The translations under genes were made by a program, and so were the position numbers. A stretch of 64,000 nucleotides of DNA from contig CANXME010002275.1 in NCBI GenBank assembly GCA_948144175.1, positions 3,905,001-3,969,000 on the forward strand, in the 5' to 3' direction. Within the stretch, counting starts at the first letter, position 1. Each line of letters begins with the position of its first letter. This document shows positions 32,000 to 42,566 of this stretch, piece after piece. Origin of the DNA: Closterium sp. NIES-65 (lineage: Eukaryota; Streptophyta; Zygnematophyceae; Desmidiales; Closteriaceae). The notes beneath the pieces are model-generated. The model searched no databases and was not told the DNA's origin. It saw nothing but the letters and a program-made list of their open reading frames with translations.

Positions 32000-32128
32000 T
32001 GTCAAACTATGTGTTGCTTGTTGTGTAGGCTTGTTGTGTAGGCCCATATGGGGTACAACCCAAATTAGGGTTAGCTACTTGTACCCATCCTGCTTCTAGT
32101 TGATCCATTCCTCGTTCGATCTTTCACA
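32000..32128 (+). repeat. B-1 3' LTR (129 bp)
   Basis: TGTCAAACTATGTG...CTTTCACA, preceded by CTATGGGGGTG and followed by the duplication TGACT (32,129-32,133). Confidence 0.9.
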
Positions 32129-33450
32129 TGACTTACCCTCAAGGAATGGCAATAGGCGTTACCGTACGTACCGGTAACAAGAAAGAAATACTATAGTCAT
32201 AGTCACTGTAGAAATGCTTGTAAAGTAGTTAGAATAAGGGAATGCACCCCTCAGAGTACAGCTAGCTAGAACTATTTACTATGTGTGTAATCTTTGGTTT
32301 AATCAAATTGGTTATCTACATTCACTATGATCTGAGTTTCTACAACAAGACTTCTGATACCAAAACTCTTCTGAGGCATTCCTATCCTATCCAAGGTCCT
32401 GATTCTAACATGGTATGAGAGCTAGATTAGATTATAGGAATTGCTAAAGGGGCTTCGAAACAAGCTTCTTCAATAAGGTAATCCTACATCATGAACAACG
32501 GCATCAAGGGGCATCAATATGCCAGGCGCAGACCGCGGAGAGGCTGAAGAAAATCCAGTGCAACCCTCTACCAATGCGGCCTCTACTACAACGACTTTGG
32601 ACAGAGCGCTCCTCGAGCAGTTGATCTCCCGCATCAGCGCACTGGAGAGCCATCACCCGATGAGCATCGACGGCTCCAGCTATGCCCGAAGACCTCCGGA
32701 TCCTCAAGGAGCTGGATCAGAACGATCCTTCACCTTTGATAACCGCGGAGCTCAAGGATCAGCACAAGCACAACAGACGCATTATGAAGCAATGGCGTCA
32801 ATGCAGAGAAAAATTCTCTCGACATCGAGACTCAAGACAATCCAGCCCTTTGATGGGCAAGACTTCTACAGCTGGAGTTTCGAATTCGAACTACTAGCTT
32901 AGGGCGCTCATATCTGGATGGATTACGGCGGATCATGCGCATTCCCAACCAACGGCTCACATCAGGAGAAGACGCAGTATTACAACGAATCTCTCTCGGC
33001 CTTCATTGTCTTGATTCGAAATATGTCGCCCGAAGAACAGTTGAGCATTCGCCCCTTCAAGAACGAGTGGACACGTGCACAACAGTCCTGGGACCACCCG
33101 CGCACCTACCACATGGCAACAGATTTGGTGACACTTAATTGCTTGCTCAACCAGCTGAACAATATCGAGATGTTCACCGGCGAAAAGGCCGGACTCTACA
33201 TCAACCGCTACAAGAACCTGAGAGACTAGTTCAGGAAAAGCGGCGGCAATCTCCCTGACGACATGTTTGTTACAATCATTCTCGCTGGAATGAGCCCGGA
33301 ATGGCGCCAGTGCAAATCGCTCCTTCATACTCAAGGGACCCTCAGTGAAACTGCCCTTTGTTCCACGCTCCTCTCCTAACAAGAAGGAGAAGATTGCCTT
33401 TCACGCACAAGCGCCACCGCATAACAAATGACTCTTCTGCAAGTACTTCA
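32129..33450 (+). mobile_element. Family E copia element: LTR end, PBS and gag
   Basis: 32,134-32,410 is the rest of the E 5' LTR (ends GATTCTAACA), followed by a PBS-like TGGTATGAGAGCTAG at 32,411. Gag starts at ATG 32,519 (MPGADRGEAEENPVQPS). It includes IQPFDGQDFYSWSFEFELLA, AFIVLIRNMSPEEQLSIRPF, NIEMFTGEKAGLYINRYKNL and LAGMSPEWRQCKSLLHTQGT, broken by stops at 32,900 and 33,227 and a frame change near 33,380. The gag ends at CKYF where B-2 inserts (CTTCA at 33,446-33,450). The continuation of the same element is on the minus strand at 60,118-59,342. Confidence 0.8.
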
Positions 33451-33689
33451 TGTTAGAACATTATATCTTATACATTTGTGTAGGCTGTAGTGGGGGTAGC
33501 CCATAAAGGGAACAACCCAATTAGGGTTAGTAATTGTACCCAGCTGTTTCATAGTTCAGTCATTCTCTCGTTCTAATTTTCACATGGTGTAGAGTTGGTT
33601 CCCTCGTGGGAACTGTTTTCCTTGGGCCCACCGATTTATTTTCCTTCCCGGAGCGTGCTAGACCCCTGCCCGAGTCGCGCCCCGTGTCG

Positions 33690-34440
33690 TTCCCCCTCGC
33701 GGCCTCTAGCAACCCCTCTTACGGCCCCTAAGGGCCCCGTCGCGCCGCCCTTTAAGCGGCCCCGTCGCCGCCCCTTACTACGGCCCCGTCGCCGCCCTTA
33801 GGCGGCCCTGTCGCCGCCCTTTAAGCGGCCCTAACGCCGCCCTAACTGCGACCCCATCGCCGCCCTTCAGCGGCCCCGGCGCCGCCTTTCAGCGGCCCCG
33901 TCGCCCCCCCTTCTGCAGCCCCGTCGCCGCCCTTTAAGCGGCCTTGTCGCCGCCCACCCCTTCAGCGGCCCCGTCGCCGCCCTTCCAGCGACCCTGCCGT
34001 CGCCCTTCCGCAGCCCTGTCGCCGCCCTTTCAGCGGCCCCGTCGCCGCCCTTCAGCGGCCCCGTCGCCGCCTTTAACCGGCCCCGTCGCCGCCCTTCCGC
34101 AGCCCTGTCGCCGCCCTTTCAGCGGCCTTGTCGCCGCCCCTACTTGCGGCCCCGTTGCCGCCCTTCAGCGGCCCCGTCGCCGCCCTTCCGCGGCCCCGTC
34201 GCCGCCCTTTCAACGGCCCCGTAGCCGCCCTTTGAGCGGCCCAATTGCCGCCCTTCAGCGGCCCCGTCGCCGCCCTTCAGTGGCCGAGTCGCCGCCCTTC
34301 AGCGGCCCAGTCGCCGCCCTTCAGCGGCCCCCTAGCCGCCCTTAGAGCGGCCCAGTCGCCGCCCTTCAGCGGCCCAATCGCCGCCCTTCAGCGGCCCCGT
34401 CGCCGCCCTTCAGCGGCCCTGTCACCGCCCTTCAGCGGCC
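33690..34440 (+). repeat. Leader array of B-2 (GCGGCCCCGTCGCCGCCCTTCA)
   Basis: About 28 units of 22-27 bp with consensus CGTCGCCGCCCTTCAGCGGC occupy 750 bp. All forward frames are open in places because stops are rare at this composition; I see no protein there. Confidence 0.8.
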
Positions 34441-34699
34441 CCGCCGAGCCGCCTTTGCTGCCGAGCTGCCGAGCCGCTGCGCCTCCAAGCCACCAAGCCA
34501 CTCAGCCGCCGAGCCGCCTGTGTTGCTGTGCCGCCAAACCGCGTTTTGCCGCCGAGCCACCGAGCCGCCAAGCCGCACTGCAGCCAAGGCACCGCCGCCT
34601 GCCGGCCTGCCCGGGTCCGCCTCACTTACCTGGTAAGAGCAGCGCCTCTGCAACTGCACTGCCCTGCCCCACTATACTCACTGCTTGTCTACTGCTCTC

Positions 34700-35602
34700 A
34701 TTGCCACCCCTAGTGTTCTCACCTTTGACGCTGAGTGTCGGGCAGTTGACTTTGAGGTTTGGGTAGATGATCTGCAGCTTTTCCTACAGTGCAATAGGGC
34801 AGACGGTCTCTCCCTGTTTGACCTAACTTTTGGTGCCTCTCCTGCCCCTGCTGCTGATGCTAACGCCACTGTTCACTCACAGTGGGCCACGCGCAATGCT
34901 GCTGCTCGCCTTGCAGTGCGCTGCCACTTACCGACCACTGAGCGTGCACACTTTAGCCAGTACAAGAGTGCTCAGACCTTGTACGACGCCGTAGTTGCAC
35001 GCTACTCTTCCCCTCCCACTGCTGCACTTAGCCGCCTCATGCTACCGTACCTCTTCCCTGACCTTGCTACTTTTCCCACAGTCACTGACCTCATTACGCA
35101 CCTCCGCACTAGTGACACTCGCTACCGTGCTGCGCTTTCAGCTGAGTTCTGCGCCAAGAACCCCCCCCCCCCCATGTACATCACCCTCTACTACATAGTC
35201 ACCCGGCTCCCTGACTCTCTCCGCGTAGTCAAGGACCACTTCCTCTCAGTTTGCCCCACCACTCTCACCGTTGACCTCCTCGAGAAGGCCCTCCTAGTAG
35301 CAGAGAAGAGCATAGGTGCTGTAGGAGCCTCTCGTGGTGACCCGTGCACCCCCGTCTTTGAGGGGTGTTCTCCCTCCCCCCTCTTGCCCTCTGACGCCTC
35401 TACTGCTGCGGCCGACCTCGTTGGTTTCGAGTCGGTCGGCGCTGCGTCTGCCCTGAGCGGGAGATGCCGCACCGGCAAGGGCAAGGGGGGCAAGGGCGCT
35501 GGAGGGGCTGGCGGGGGCGGTGGAGGTGGTGGTGGAGGCAGTGGAGGAAGTGGGGGTGGTGGTGGGAGTGGTGCCGGGGGTGGCGGCGGCGGCAGCACTT
35601 GA
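34700..35602 (+). pseudogene. B-2 gag (start codon ATT)
   Basis: The conserved head IATPSVLTFDAECRAVDFEV begins with ATT where other copies have ATG, so the start is lost. The capsid region follows (FLQCNRADGLSLFDLTFGAS, HSQWATRNAAARLAVRCHLP, LYDAVVARYSSP, LITHLRTSDTRYRAALSAEF), a Pro-codon C run at 35,160, MYITLYYIVTRLPDSLRVVK, GDPCTPVFEGCSPSPLLPS, then a Gly-rich tail of about 50 residues ending at TGA 35,600-35,602. The REWY module and Cys/His segment continue to 36,000 with stops at 35,805, 35,935 and 35,971. Confidence 0.85.
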
Positions 35603-36037
35603 GGCGGCGGAGGCGGCGGTGGTGGCGAAGGGAGCGGAGGCGGCGGAGGTGGCAGAGAAGGCGGAGGTAGAGGAGGCGGCCAAGGCGGCGGCAGCAGTGG
35701 TGGAGCGGGTCGCGACTCTACGTAGAGGAGTGGCTCAGGTGGTGGGCCACGCCAGCAGCAGCGGAGTGGTGTGACCATGTCCCCTCAGCAGCTTCGTGAG
35801 TGGTAGACTGCGCGTCAGCGCAATGGGGGTTTTAGTCCTTGCACTTACCTCCTCCGTACCGGCGACCAGGTTGGTGAGCAGTGCGGGGGCCCGCACTCAA
35901 CCCATCGCTGCTTTGGTCGCTTGACAGACGCGTAGCATCGCCAGTTCCCTGAGGCGTCAGAGATCCCTCGCTAGGGAGATCTGTCTAGGGCAGGGGTTGC
36001 CGTCTTTGATCTAAACTATGATGCTATCCTTGCTGCC

Positions 36038-37853
36038 ATGTATTCTGTGACTACTAGTGTTGAGGGTGACTGTTACGTGTGTGTACCGCCTGACCCGAGC
36101 ATTGAGGCCATTGCTCTAGGTGCTGGTGAGGCTGCTGCTCTAGGTGCTAGAGCATCTGCATCTGCTGCTAGGTGTGTCTCCGAGGCATGGCCTCCCGTGT
36201 GCTTATCTCTGGTCTCCCTCGTTCTCTCCCTCCCCTACCTCCGGGGCCTGGCCCTACCTGCGTCCCCTGCATCGAGGGGCGACAGTGCGCCGCCCCTCAC
36301 TCCTCCGAGTTTCCTCCGACAGAGGCTCCGCTACAGACCCTCCACATGGACGTGTGGGGCCCGGCCCGCGTCCGTGGGCAGGGGCACGAGCGGTACATCC
36401 TGCTGGTGGTTGACGACTACTTGCATTACACCACAGACTTCCCCTTGCGCAGCAAGGGTGGCGTCACTGAGGTGTTGATCGACTAGATCCGCGCAGCTCG
36501 TCTCCAGCTTAGAGAGAGTTTCGGCTCGGACTTTCCTGTTCTTCGTCTGCACTCGAACAGAGGCGGGCAGTTTTCCTCTGCCCATCTGGGAACCTTCTCT
36601 CGTGCACAGGGCATCCGCCAGACCTTCACGCTTCCGACCTCTCCACACCAAAATGGGATTGCTGAGCGCCGCATTGGCATGGTCATGGACGTCGCTCGTA
36701 CGTCCATGATGCATGCGGCTGCCCCCCATTTTCTGTGGCCGTTTGCGGTTCAGTACGCTGCGCATCAGCTCAACCTTCAGCCAAGGGTCTCCTTGCCTGA
36801 GACTTCCCCCGCCTTGCGGTGGACTGGGAAGGTTGGCGATGCGTCTGCATTTCGGGTCTGGGGATCTCGGGCGTTTGTCCGCGACTTGTCTGCGGACAAG
36901 CTGTCCCCCCGTGCTGTTCGCTACGTCTTCCTTGGCTTCCCCCCTGACGCGCCTGGGTGGCAATTTTACCACCCCACCTCACGACGTGTGATGTCCTCCG
37001 AGGACGTCACCTTTGACGAGTCGGTGCCCTACTACCGCCCCTCCCCCCGCCGCCGCTCTTCCTTGCACCAGGTCCTCCCCCGGTAGACCCCCTCTCCCCT
37101 CAGGGTCCTGCCCCGTCAGGTGTGTCCCAGGTAGACGCACTCAAGCCTGTCGAGGTAGCAATTGACTCTAGTGCTGCTAGAGGTGCTGAGCCTGCGGGTG
37201 CCGGGTCTGGGGGTGCTGGGACTGGGGGTGCTGAGTCTGGGGGTGCTGAGCCTGGGGATACTGGGTCTGTGGGTGCGGAGCGTGGAGGTGCGGAGCGTGG
37301 GGATGCTCAGCCTGGGGGAGCTGGGTCTTCTCGTGTGGCCGCCGGCGATGCTTCGTCGAGGCAGGAGCCACTCTCTCCACAAGAGCTGCGCGAGTGGTTT
37401 TCCCGTCGCTTGAGACGTGGTGATGAGACTGGGGGTGCTGCTGGGGCTACTGGAGTTAGTCCTGCTCGAGCTCGTGGCGGTACTAGTGCTGCTGAATCTA
37501 GAGCTGCTGGGGGTGTTGGCGCTAGTGTTTCTACTAGCAATGGTGCGTTTGGGGGTGCTGCTGAGGCTGCTGGTGCTGACGGTCCTACTGGAGTTGGTGT
37601 TACTGGAGCTGGAGCTATTGAGGGTGTTGGCGCTGGCGGTACCGTTGGCGCTGGTGCTTCTGAGGGTGCTGGAGCTGGCGTTGTTGGAGTTGGAGGTGCT
37701 ACTGGCGCTGGTGCTGCCGCTGGGGGTACTGGTGCTGTCCTTGCTGGTTCTGGAGGCGCTGAGCGGCCGAGGCCGTACTTCGTTCCGCTCCTGGAGCAGG
37801 TTCTTGGTCTCCCGCCCTTTCCTAGACCTGCTCCTTCCTTAGAGTGTCCATAG
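36038..37853 (+). pseudogene. B-2 integrase and linker; protease deleted
   Basis: After the Ala/Gly repeats (ALGAGEAAALGARAS) the sequence jumps at about 36,168 straight to the end of the HHCC region (LRGMASRVLISGLPRSLPP), so the whole protease and the His part of HHCC are deleted. The integrase core is present (HMDVWGPARVRGQGHERYIL, VVDDYLHYTTDFPL). A TAG at 36,484-36,486 replaces TGG, and the second Asp region reads HSNRGGQFSS, with both Asp and Glu changed. The cap domain (FLGFPPDAPGWQFYHPTSRR) and the GAEPG-type repeat at 37,180-37,330, then SPQELREWFSRRLRRGDE, follow. Confidence 0.8.
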
Positions 37854-38013
37854 CCTGTCAGGTCTTGCTGAGCATCGTGCGCCTGCGTCTCGTCCTGCGT
37901 CGCCTGTCCGTGCTGCTCGCACTAGTGGTCATACTGCTCGTCCGCGTCCTCCTACGGTCCCCGACACACACCAAATAGCGCTGCGTCCTTCCTCTGCTCC
38001 TCTACTTGTCCCG

Positions 38014-39401
38014 TTGCCATCTCCTCCAGAGTCCTCTCTTCCTACTCTTGGTGACTCGGAGTCTGACTCCCTTCGTGCTGCTTGTCCTTCGGTCACGCGT
38101 CTTCTTGCTACTGTTGTCACCGACCCTTCCTTTGAGTCTTGTGCTGCATGTGCCCTAGTTGCTCAGCTTGTTCACTTTGCTGCTCGCTGTCGTCTAGACT
38201 ACACTGCCAGTCTTGTTGCAGAGTCTGAGTATGTCTGTCCTCCATCCGTGGGGGGTGAGTGTGCTCTTACCACGGACGTCCTTGAGGATAGGCGGGAGGA
38301 GTTCTAGTGCTTTGCTGCTGCTTTGCCCCATCTCGTGTCCACGCTGATTGCCCCTGAGGGAGACCCGGATGCACCAGACATCCCAACTCCTCGATCGTAC
38401 ACTGAGGCGATCAAGGGTCCCTACTCCTCTCAGTGGAAGTCAGACATGGATGGCTTCTTGCAATTGCACAGGCACCTACGTCGATGAGGTTCCCCCACCT
38501 GGGGCGAACATCGTCAGTGACATGTGGATTTTCAAGGTGAAGCGGCCGTCGGGTTCTCCGTCTGTCTTCAAGGCGCGTTACATGGCTCAAGGCTTCAGTC
38601 AGCGGCACAGAGTTGACTACTTTCAGACCTTCTCTCCCACCCCAAAGATAATCACTCTTCGGGTGCTACTGCACATAGCCGCTCAGCGCGACTACGAGCT
38701 TCACTCTCTTGACTTCAGCACAGCTTTCCTGCAGGGCAGCCTGCACGAGGAGATCTAGCTGTGCCGCCCACCTGGCTTCACTGGGTCTTTCCCCTGGTAC
38801 CCAGTGGAGCCTGCGGTAGCCAGTCTACGGTCTCCGCTAGGCACCCCGAGAGTGGCACGACACAGTGAGGACTACACTTGCGGCTCTCGGGTTTGCTACT
38901 TCTATAGCCGACCCGTCACTGTTTCTACGCACCGACACCTCTTTGCCGCTGTTCTACATCCTTGTGTATGATGACGACTTTGTCTTTGCCACAGCTGACA
39001 CTGCTAGACTCGCCCACGGGAAGGCATAGTTGCAGAAGCGACACACGTGCACAGACCTGGGTGAACTGCGCAGCTACCTTGGCTTGTAGATCACCCGGGA
39101 CAGAGCACAGCGCACCATTACCCTGACTAAGTCACACATGGTGCAGCAGGTCCTTCAACGCTTCCGCTTCACGTACTCCTCGCCTCAAGCCACTCCTCTG
39201 TCCACTCGCCACTCGCTCTCAGCTCTACCTTCGAATGAGTCCGTAGAGTCGAGTGGCCCGTACCCAGAGCTTGTTGGCTGCCTCATGTACCTGATGATCT
39301 GCACACGACCTGACCTTGCATACCCTCTTAGCATCTTGGCACGCTATGTTGCTCCTGGGAGACACCGACCAGAGCACATGGCTGCAGCAAAGAGGGTGTT
39401 G
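38014..39401 (+). pseudogene. B-2 pre-RT and RT, RNase H start
   Basis: It contains SFESCAACALVAQLVHFAAR and the RT start (MWIFKVKRPSGSPSVFKARY, QTFSPTPKIITLRVLLHIAA, SLDFSTAFLQGSLHEEI). TAG at 38,756-38,758 replaces TGG. The catalytic box reads YDDDFVFATAD instead of YVDD, and a TAG at 39,087-39,089 replaces CAG. From 39,138 it is open (MVQQVLQRFRFTYSSPQATP... RPDLAYPLSILARYVAPGRH) to the break at 39,401. Confidence 0.8.
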
Positions 39402-39421
39402 TTCTTCGCCACGTTTCCAAG

Positions 39422-39835
39422 TTTCCAGATCTGCCTATTCTTTTCCGCATTCCCATGTACCAGAAAAAGATGGAGCTTGCTATGATTGTGGTGTTTTTCG
39501 TCAACCGGACAACGTTACGAGCGTGTACCCGTCAGAAAGCGTGGTGATGCGGTGCGTCATCGGTGTTTGGGGCGAGAGCAAGGCTGCCGCGCTGGTAGCA
39601 GTCATGACGTACTCCGTGGCGCGGGCAGGCGCTTCAACGCGCAAGCAGAGTGATTGGCGTGCGCGGATCTCGATGAATGGGCGCCGGAATTTTGCTGACA
39701 CTTTTGGGCTCCCTTGCGAGGCGAATCCCCGCCTGAAATTCGACTACAGCGAGCTAGTTTGAGACGAGGAGCGCACACCGACCCAAGTGTACAACTTGGA
39801 GAGCGAGGGTGGTATATCACTGGTCAAGCCTCTTG
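39422..39835 (+). pseudogene. Host gene H3, downstream exon (displaced by inversion)
   Basis: Right after the B-2 break the sequence runs GTTTCCAAG/TTTCCAG, giving possible 3' splice sites at 39,421 and 39,428. It ends at a strong donor G/GTAAGTG at 39,836. One frame reads CYDCGVFRQPDNVTSVYPSE, SVVMRCVIGVWGESKAAALV, SMNGRRNFADTFGLPCEANP, then a TGA and DEERTPTQVYNLESEGGISL. From 39,422 another frame gives FPDLPILFRIPMYQKKMELA. The two frames differ by an indel and the TGA is probably CGA-derived, so the exon looks decayed. I do not recognise the family. Its upstream partner is the minus-strand exon 61,508-61,122. Confidence 0.45.
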
Positions 39836-40737
39836 GTAAGTGTTGTTCGTGAGCATTGGTAACCACAGCTGTTACGCATGGTGCTGTATACGTCTTATGA
39901 TCTTGGCATACCCTTGGTTATGAAAGTACCCACCTTTCCATATAACTTATGACTGCATGTCTGACAACTCACTCGACTTTCCTCCCTTGGCCCGATTTCA
40001 CTCGACATCCTAGTTGGGCCTAGGCTCCTAAGCCTAGGCCCTAGTTAAACTTAACTCATCCTTGTTCTCATTTTAATATCATCTACTTCACTTGTAAGTT
40101 TTCTTGCAATTTCATTTTCTTGAACATTGTTATTTTATTGTAAACAAAATTGTTTGGTGTGTCAACGTTGTTGCTTGATTGTAAGATCTGTCTAAACAGA
40201 ATTTGCTAAAAGGAGATGTCAATGTTTTCGTCGACGGTAAGATTTTTTCATTCTGTTCTGGAGCTTTGTTTTCTAACCTCAATGACTGACGAATGATGTT
40301 TTACAATATACTATATGCCTGTGTTGCGGTTCAATATATTATAATTGGATCAATTCATTTTTGTAATTGTCTTCTAACAACTTTGTCGGTTCAAGGGTAA
40401 TATTGATTACTTCATGTCTGCACAACGTTTATTATGACTCAACTGAAGCCACTACTTAGATGCTGCGGTGTTTTTGTGTTATGCCAAATAATATATTTGA
40501 GCCTTATGGTTTTGGAAGTTGTGATAATTTGTATACATCATGGTGCAAGAATTATGCATTAGCGTTTCTAGTGTTTTCTTGTATAAACATTGTATTAATG
40601 TCCTATTTGAAATACAATGGGGCTTTAAGGCCAAACGCAAGAGAGGCAGTTGCAATGCAAGCAAACCCAGAGACGTCCCGAATCTGTCAGTGGGAGAGTC
40701 CTCAATGCTGCATGAAGAGAGGTCTCGAATGTGTCCC
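39836..40737. other. AT-rich intronic/intergenic DNA
   Basis: It begins with the GTAAGT donor of the preceding exon. AT-rich, with no convincing coding frame. It contains a family C LTR relic with the palindrome GGCCTAGGCT-CCTA-AGCCTAGGCC at 40,017-40,040. Otherwise I see nothing in it. Confidence 0.5.
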
Positions 40738-40829
40738 AAAAGTGTCTCGAAAGACACTTTCGGGTAAATTGGGCGATCCACTTTCAGGACATTTCACTTA
40801 GTTTCGAAAGTGTCTTTCGAGACACTTTT
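40738..40829. repeat. Perfect 25-bp inverted repeat with palindromic arms
   Basis: The arm 40,738-40,762 is the exact reverse complement of 40,805-40,829; the loop is 42 bp. Each arm is itself an imperfect palindrome around AGTGTCTCGAAAGACACT. TGTCCC and GGGACA motifs recur on both sides (40,732, 40,836, 40,864, 40,876). It may be the core of a hairpin MITE. Confidence 0.8.
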
Positions 40830-41032
40830 CAACCTGTCCCGAAAGTATTCGAAAAGAATATTTTGGGACATTTTCGGGACATTCCATTTTGGTGATGTGA
40901 CGGCGGAGCTGCCAGTGGTACCACGGCAGCCAACGTGGCGCTTGAGGATAGGTGCAACGAGGTAGCGGTGTCAATAGTTCAAACGGCGGCTCCAAGGGTG
41001 TTGGGCCGGAAGCAATAGCAGCGGCTGATGAG

Positions 41033-41262
41033 GCAGTGGTTCGACGATGCTCCTGATGAGCCCGTTTTGCCTGCATTCCCTGAAGTCAACCGGACAAGCC
41101 AAATCAACCAAGTCAACGCATTCGACGAATTACATGTTGTCAATGACCTTGACGTACTGAGCACAGTCAACACAGTCAATGCAGTCAACGCCACGACTGT
41201 CGCAACAGCTGTCAGTGACTATTTTGAATCAGCACCTGCTGACGCCTGCCTCGGATTCTGAG
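41033..41262. repeat. Direct repeat L flanking the kinase pseudogene
   Basis: It matches 42,567-42,876: both run from CAGTGGTTC...GCTCCTGA through clusters of GTCAAC hexamers to GACTATTTTGAATCAGCACC and GGATTCT. Spacing is about 1.5 kb. The GTCAA clusters are reverse complements of W-box TTGAC cores, which may be coincidental. Confidence 0.7.
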
Positions 41263-41362
41263 CCTTGGAGGCACGCTGCCTTGGGGTCAGCACCACCGGA
41301 ATGCATGGTGCCTGCAGGAGCATCTGGAAGGCCGCCATGCAGGTAGGGCCGTCCCTGCCATG

Positions 41363-41700
41363 GGGCCCCCCTGCTCTCCCGCCCTGCTCTCCCACCCTGC
41401 TCTCCCACCCTGATCTCCCACCCTGATCTCCCACCCTGCTCTCCCACCCTGATCTCCCACCCTGCTCTCCCACCCTACTCTCCCACCCTGCTCTCCCACC
41501 CTGCTCTCCCCACCCTACTCTCCCCACCCTCATCTCTCACCCTCATCTCCCACCCTAATCTCCCACCCTGCTCTCCCACCCTGCTCTCCCACCCTGCTAT
41601 CCCCACCCTGCTCTCCCCACCCTGATCTCCCACCCTGCTCTCCCACCCTGCTCTCCCACCCTGCTCTCCCCACCCTGATCTCCCACCCTGATTCTCTCTG
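41363..41700. repeat. CTCTCCCACCCTG minisatellite
   Basis: About 23 units of 13-15 bp (CTCTCCCACCCTG, CTCCCACCCTGAT and a CTCTCCCCACC variant). The long minus-strand GWESRVGEQGGR-type frames are produced by the 15-bp period. Confidence 0.85.
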
Positions 41701-41774
41701 CCTCATCCTCACCTTCAGCATCTGTGCTTTCCTTCCCTTTCCGCCCTGCCTCGTGCCTCTTGCCTTTCCAACAG

Positions 41775-42530
41775 GGCAGAGTGCTGCTGACGTGGCAGTT
41801 ACAGAGGAACTCAATGGCCACATTGACATCTTTCGGATAAAGAAGGAAACACAGGGTAAGACACCCTTGTCCGTTCCCTTCTACCCCATTGTGAATGTAT
41901 GAATAATGACTTCTGAAATGATGATCAAGCCTGTGTGCCAGCGTGCATGAGTCTTGCATTATGCAACTAAATCTGATCCTTCATACTTGGCCCACTAATT
42001 CAAGCCTTCGTTGCCATTACTGAATAGCTTCCACTACACTCCCCCATTACCACTGCTCTTCTGTTGATTTCTGTCGACGTTGCTGGCATACTCCCAGCAC
42101 ACCCACCCTTCCTTCGCTTTCTCATCCATTGCGTCTCTCCATCTCCCCCTCCCCCTTTACGACTGCTCCCTTCCCCCTCCCCCCCCCCCCCCCCCAGCAC
42201 GTGCATGTGGTGATGGGGCTCAGCTTTCTTCCCTCTTGCTTCTTCCACCCCACCCCTCTCCCCTCCTCCCCTCTTCCCCCCCCTCCTCCAGCACGTGCAC
42301 GTGGCAATGGAGCTCTGTGAGGGGGGAGACCTGTTTGACCGCGTTGCCTTGCAAAGAAGGCTCTCGGAACCTTCTGCAGCGCGCATCTTCCGATCGCTCA
42401 TGTTGGCCTTGCAGCACTGCCACTCGCACACCATCGTGCACCGCGACGTCAAACCCAAAATCATCCTTCTATCGAATCGCGCTATTAACAAGGATAATGT
42501 TAATGGCTGTGAGGTCAAGCTGACTTGGTG
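41775..42530 (+). pseudogene. CDPK/CaMK-like protein kinase fragment, two exons
   Basis: Exon 41,775-41,855 (acceptor TTCCAACAG, donor G/GTAAGA) encodes SAADVAVTEELNGHIDIFRI, matching kinase subdomain III-IV (xEVAIMxxLNGHPNIVRI). Exon 42,290 onward (acceptor CTCCTCCAG) encodes HVHVAMELCEGGDLFDRVAL, then SEPSAARIFRSLMLALQHCH and SHTIVHRDVKPK, the hinge and the catalytic loop HRDVKP. The conserved Asn of the loop (usually KPEN) is missing and the DFG motif is replaced after VKLTWWHG. The two exon phases do not match, and the acceptor plus first codons occur twice (42,195-42,222 and 42,287-42,316). This is a decayed fragment; the N-lobe and C-lobe ends are absent. Confidence 0.65.
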
Positions 42531-42566
42531 GCACGGCACGGAAATCGTGACACTGGCTGATGCAGC

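Larger units (their letters stand above)
16872..32128 (+). mobile_element. B-1: family B copia element split by C and A1
   Basis: The 5' LTR 16,872-17,001 and 3' LTR 32,000-32,128 are both about 130 bp and begin TGTCAAACTAYGTGTTGCTTG. The exact duplication TGACT flanks the pair. Two younger elements lie inside: C (19,463-21,856) in the integrase and A1 (24,063-30,522) in the RT. Without them the element is about 6.4 kb. The PBS after the 5' LTR is degenerate (TCGTATTAGAGTAGG). The leader array is at 17,080-17,590. Confidence 0.9.
33451..39401 (+). mobile_element. B-2, 5' part (LTR to RNase H), cut by an inversion
   Basis: 5' LTR 33,451-33,584 (TGTTAGAACATTATA...TTTTCACA), mutated PBS TGGTGTAGAGTTGG, leader array 33,690-34,440, gag, integrase, linker, RT and the first part of RNase H. 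Homology to B stops exactly at 39,401 (KRVL codons). The missing end of the element, with an LTR of the same TGTTAG subtype, lies inverted at 60,964-60,119. The flanks of the two ends share the duplication CTTCA and both are family E gag. Confidence 0.92.

Noticed and set aside
33595..34766. Pro/Arg-rich frames in the B-2 leader
   Set aside because: They are translations of the GC-rich tandem leader; stop codons are rare at this composition and frames are open on several strands.
40460..40801. 113-codon frame in the AT-rich segment
   Set aside because: No domain or splice signal was seen, and an overlapping 100-codon frame on the other strand is equally open. It ends in the inverted-repeat block.
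41229..41829. Minus-strand frames reading GWESRVGEQGGR repeats
   Set aside because: They are translations of the CTCTCCCACCCTG minisatellite with no domain and no flanking coding signal.
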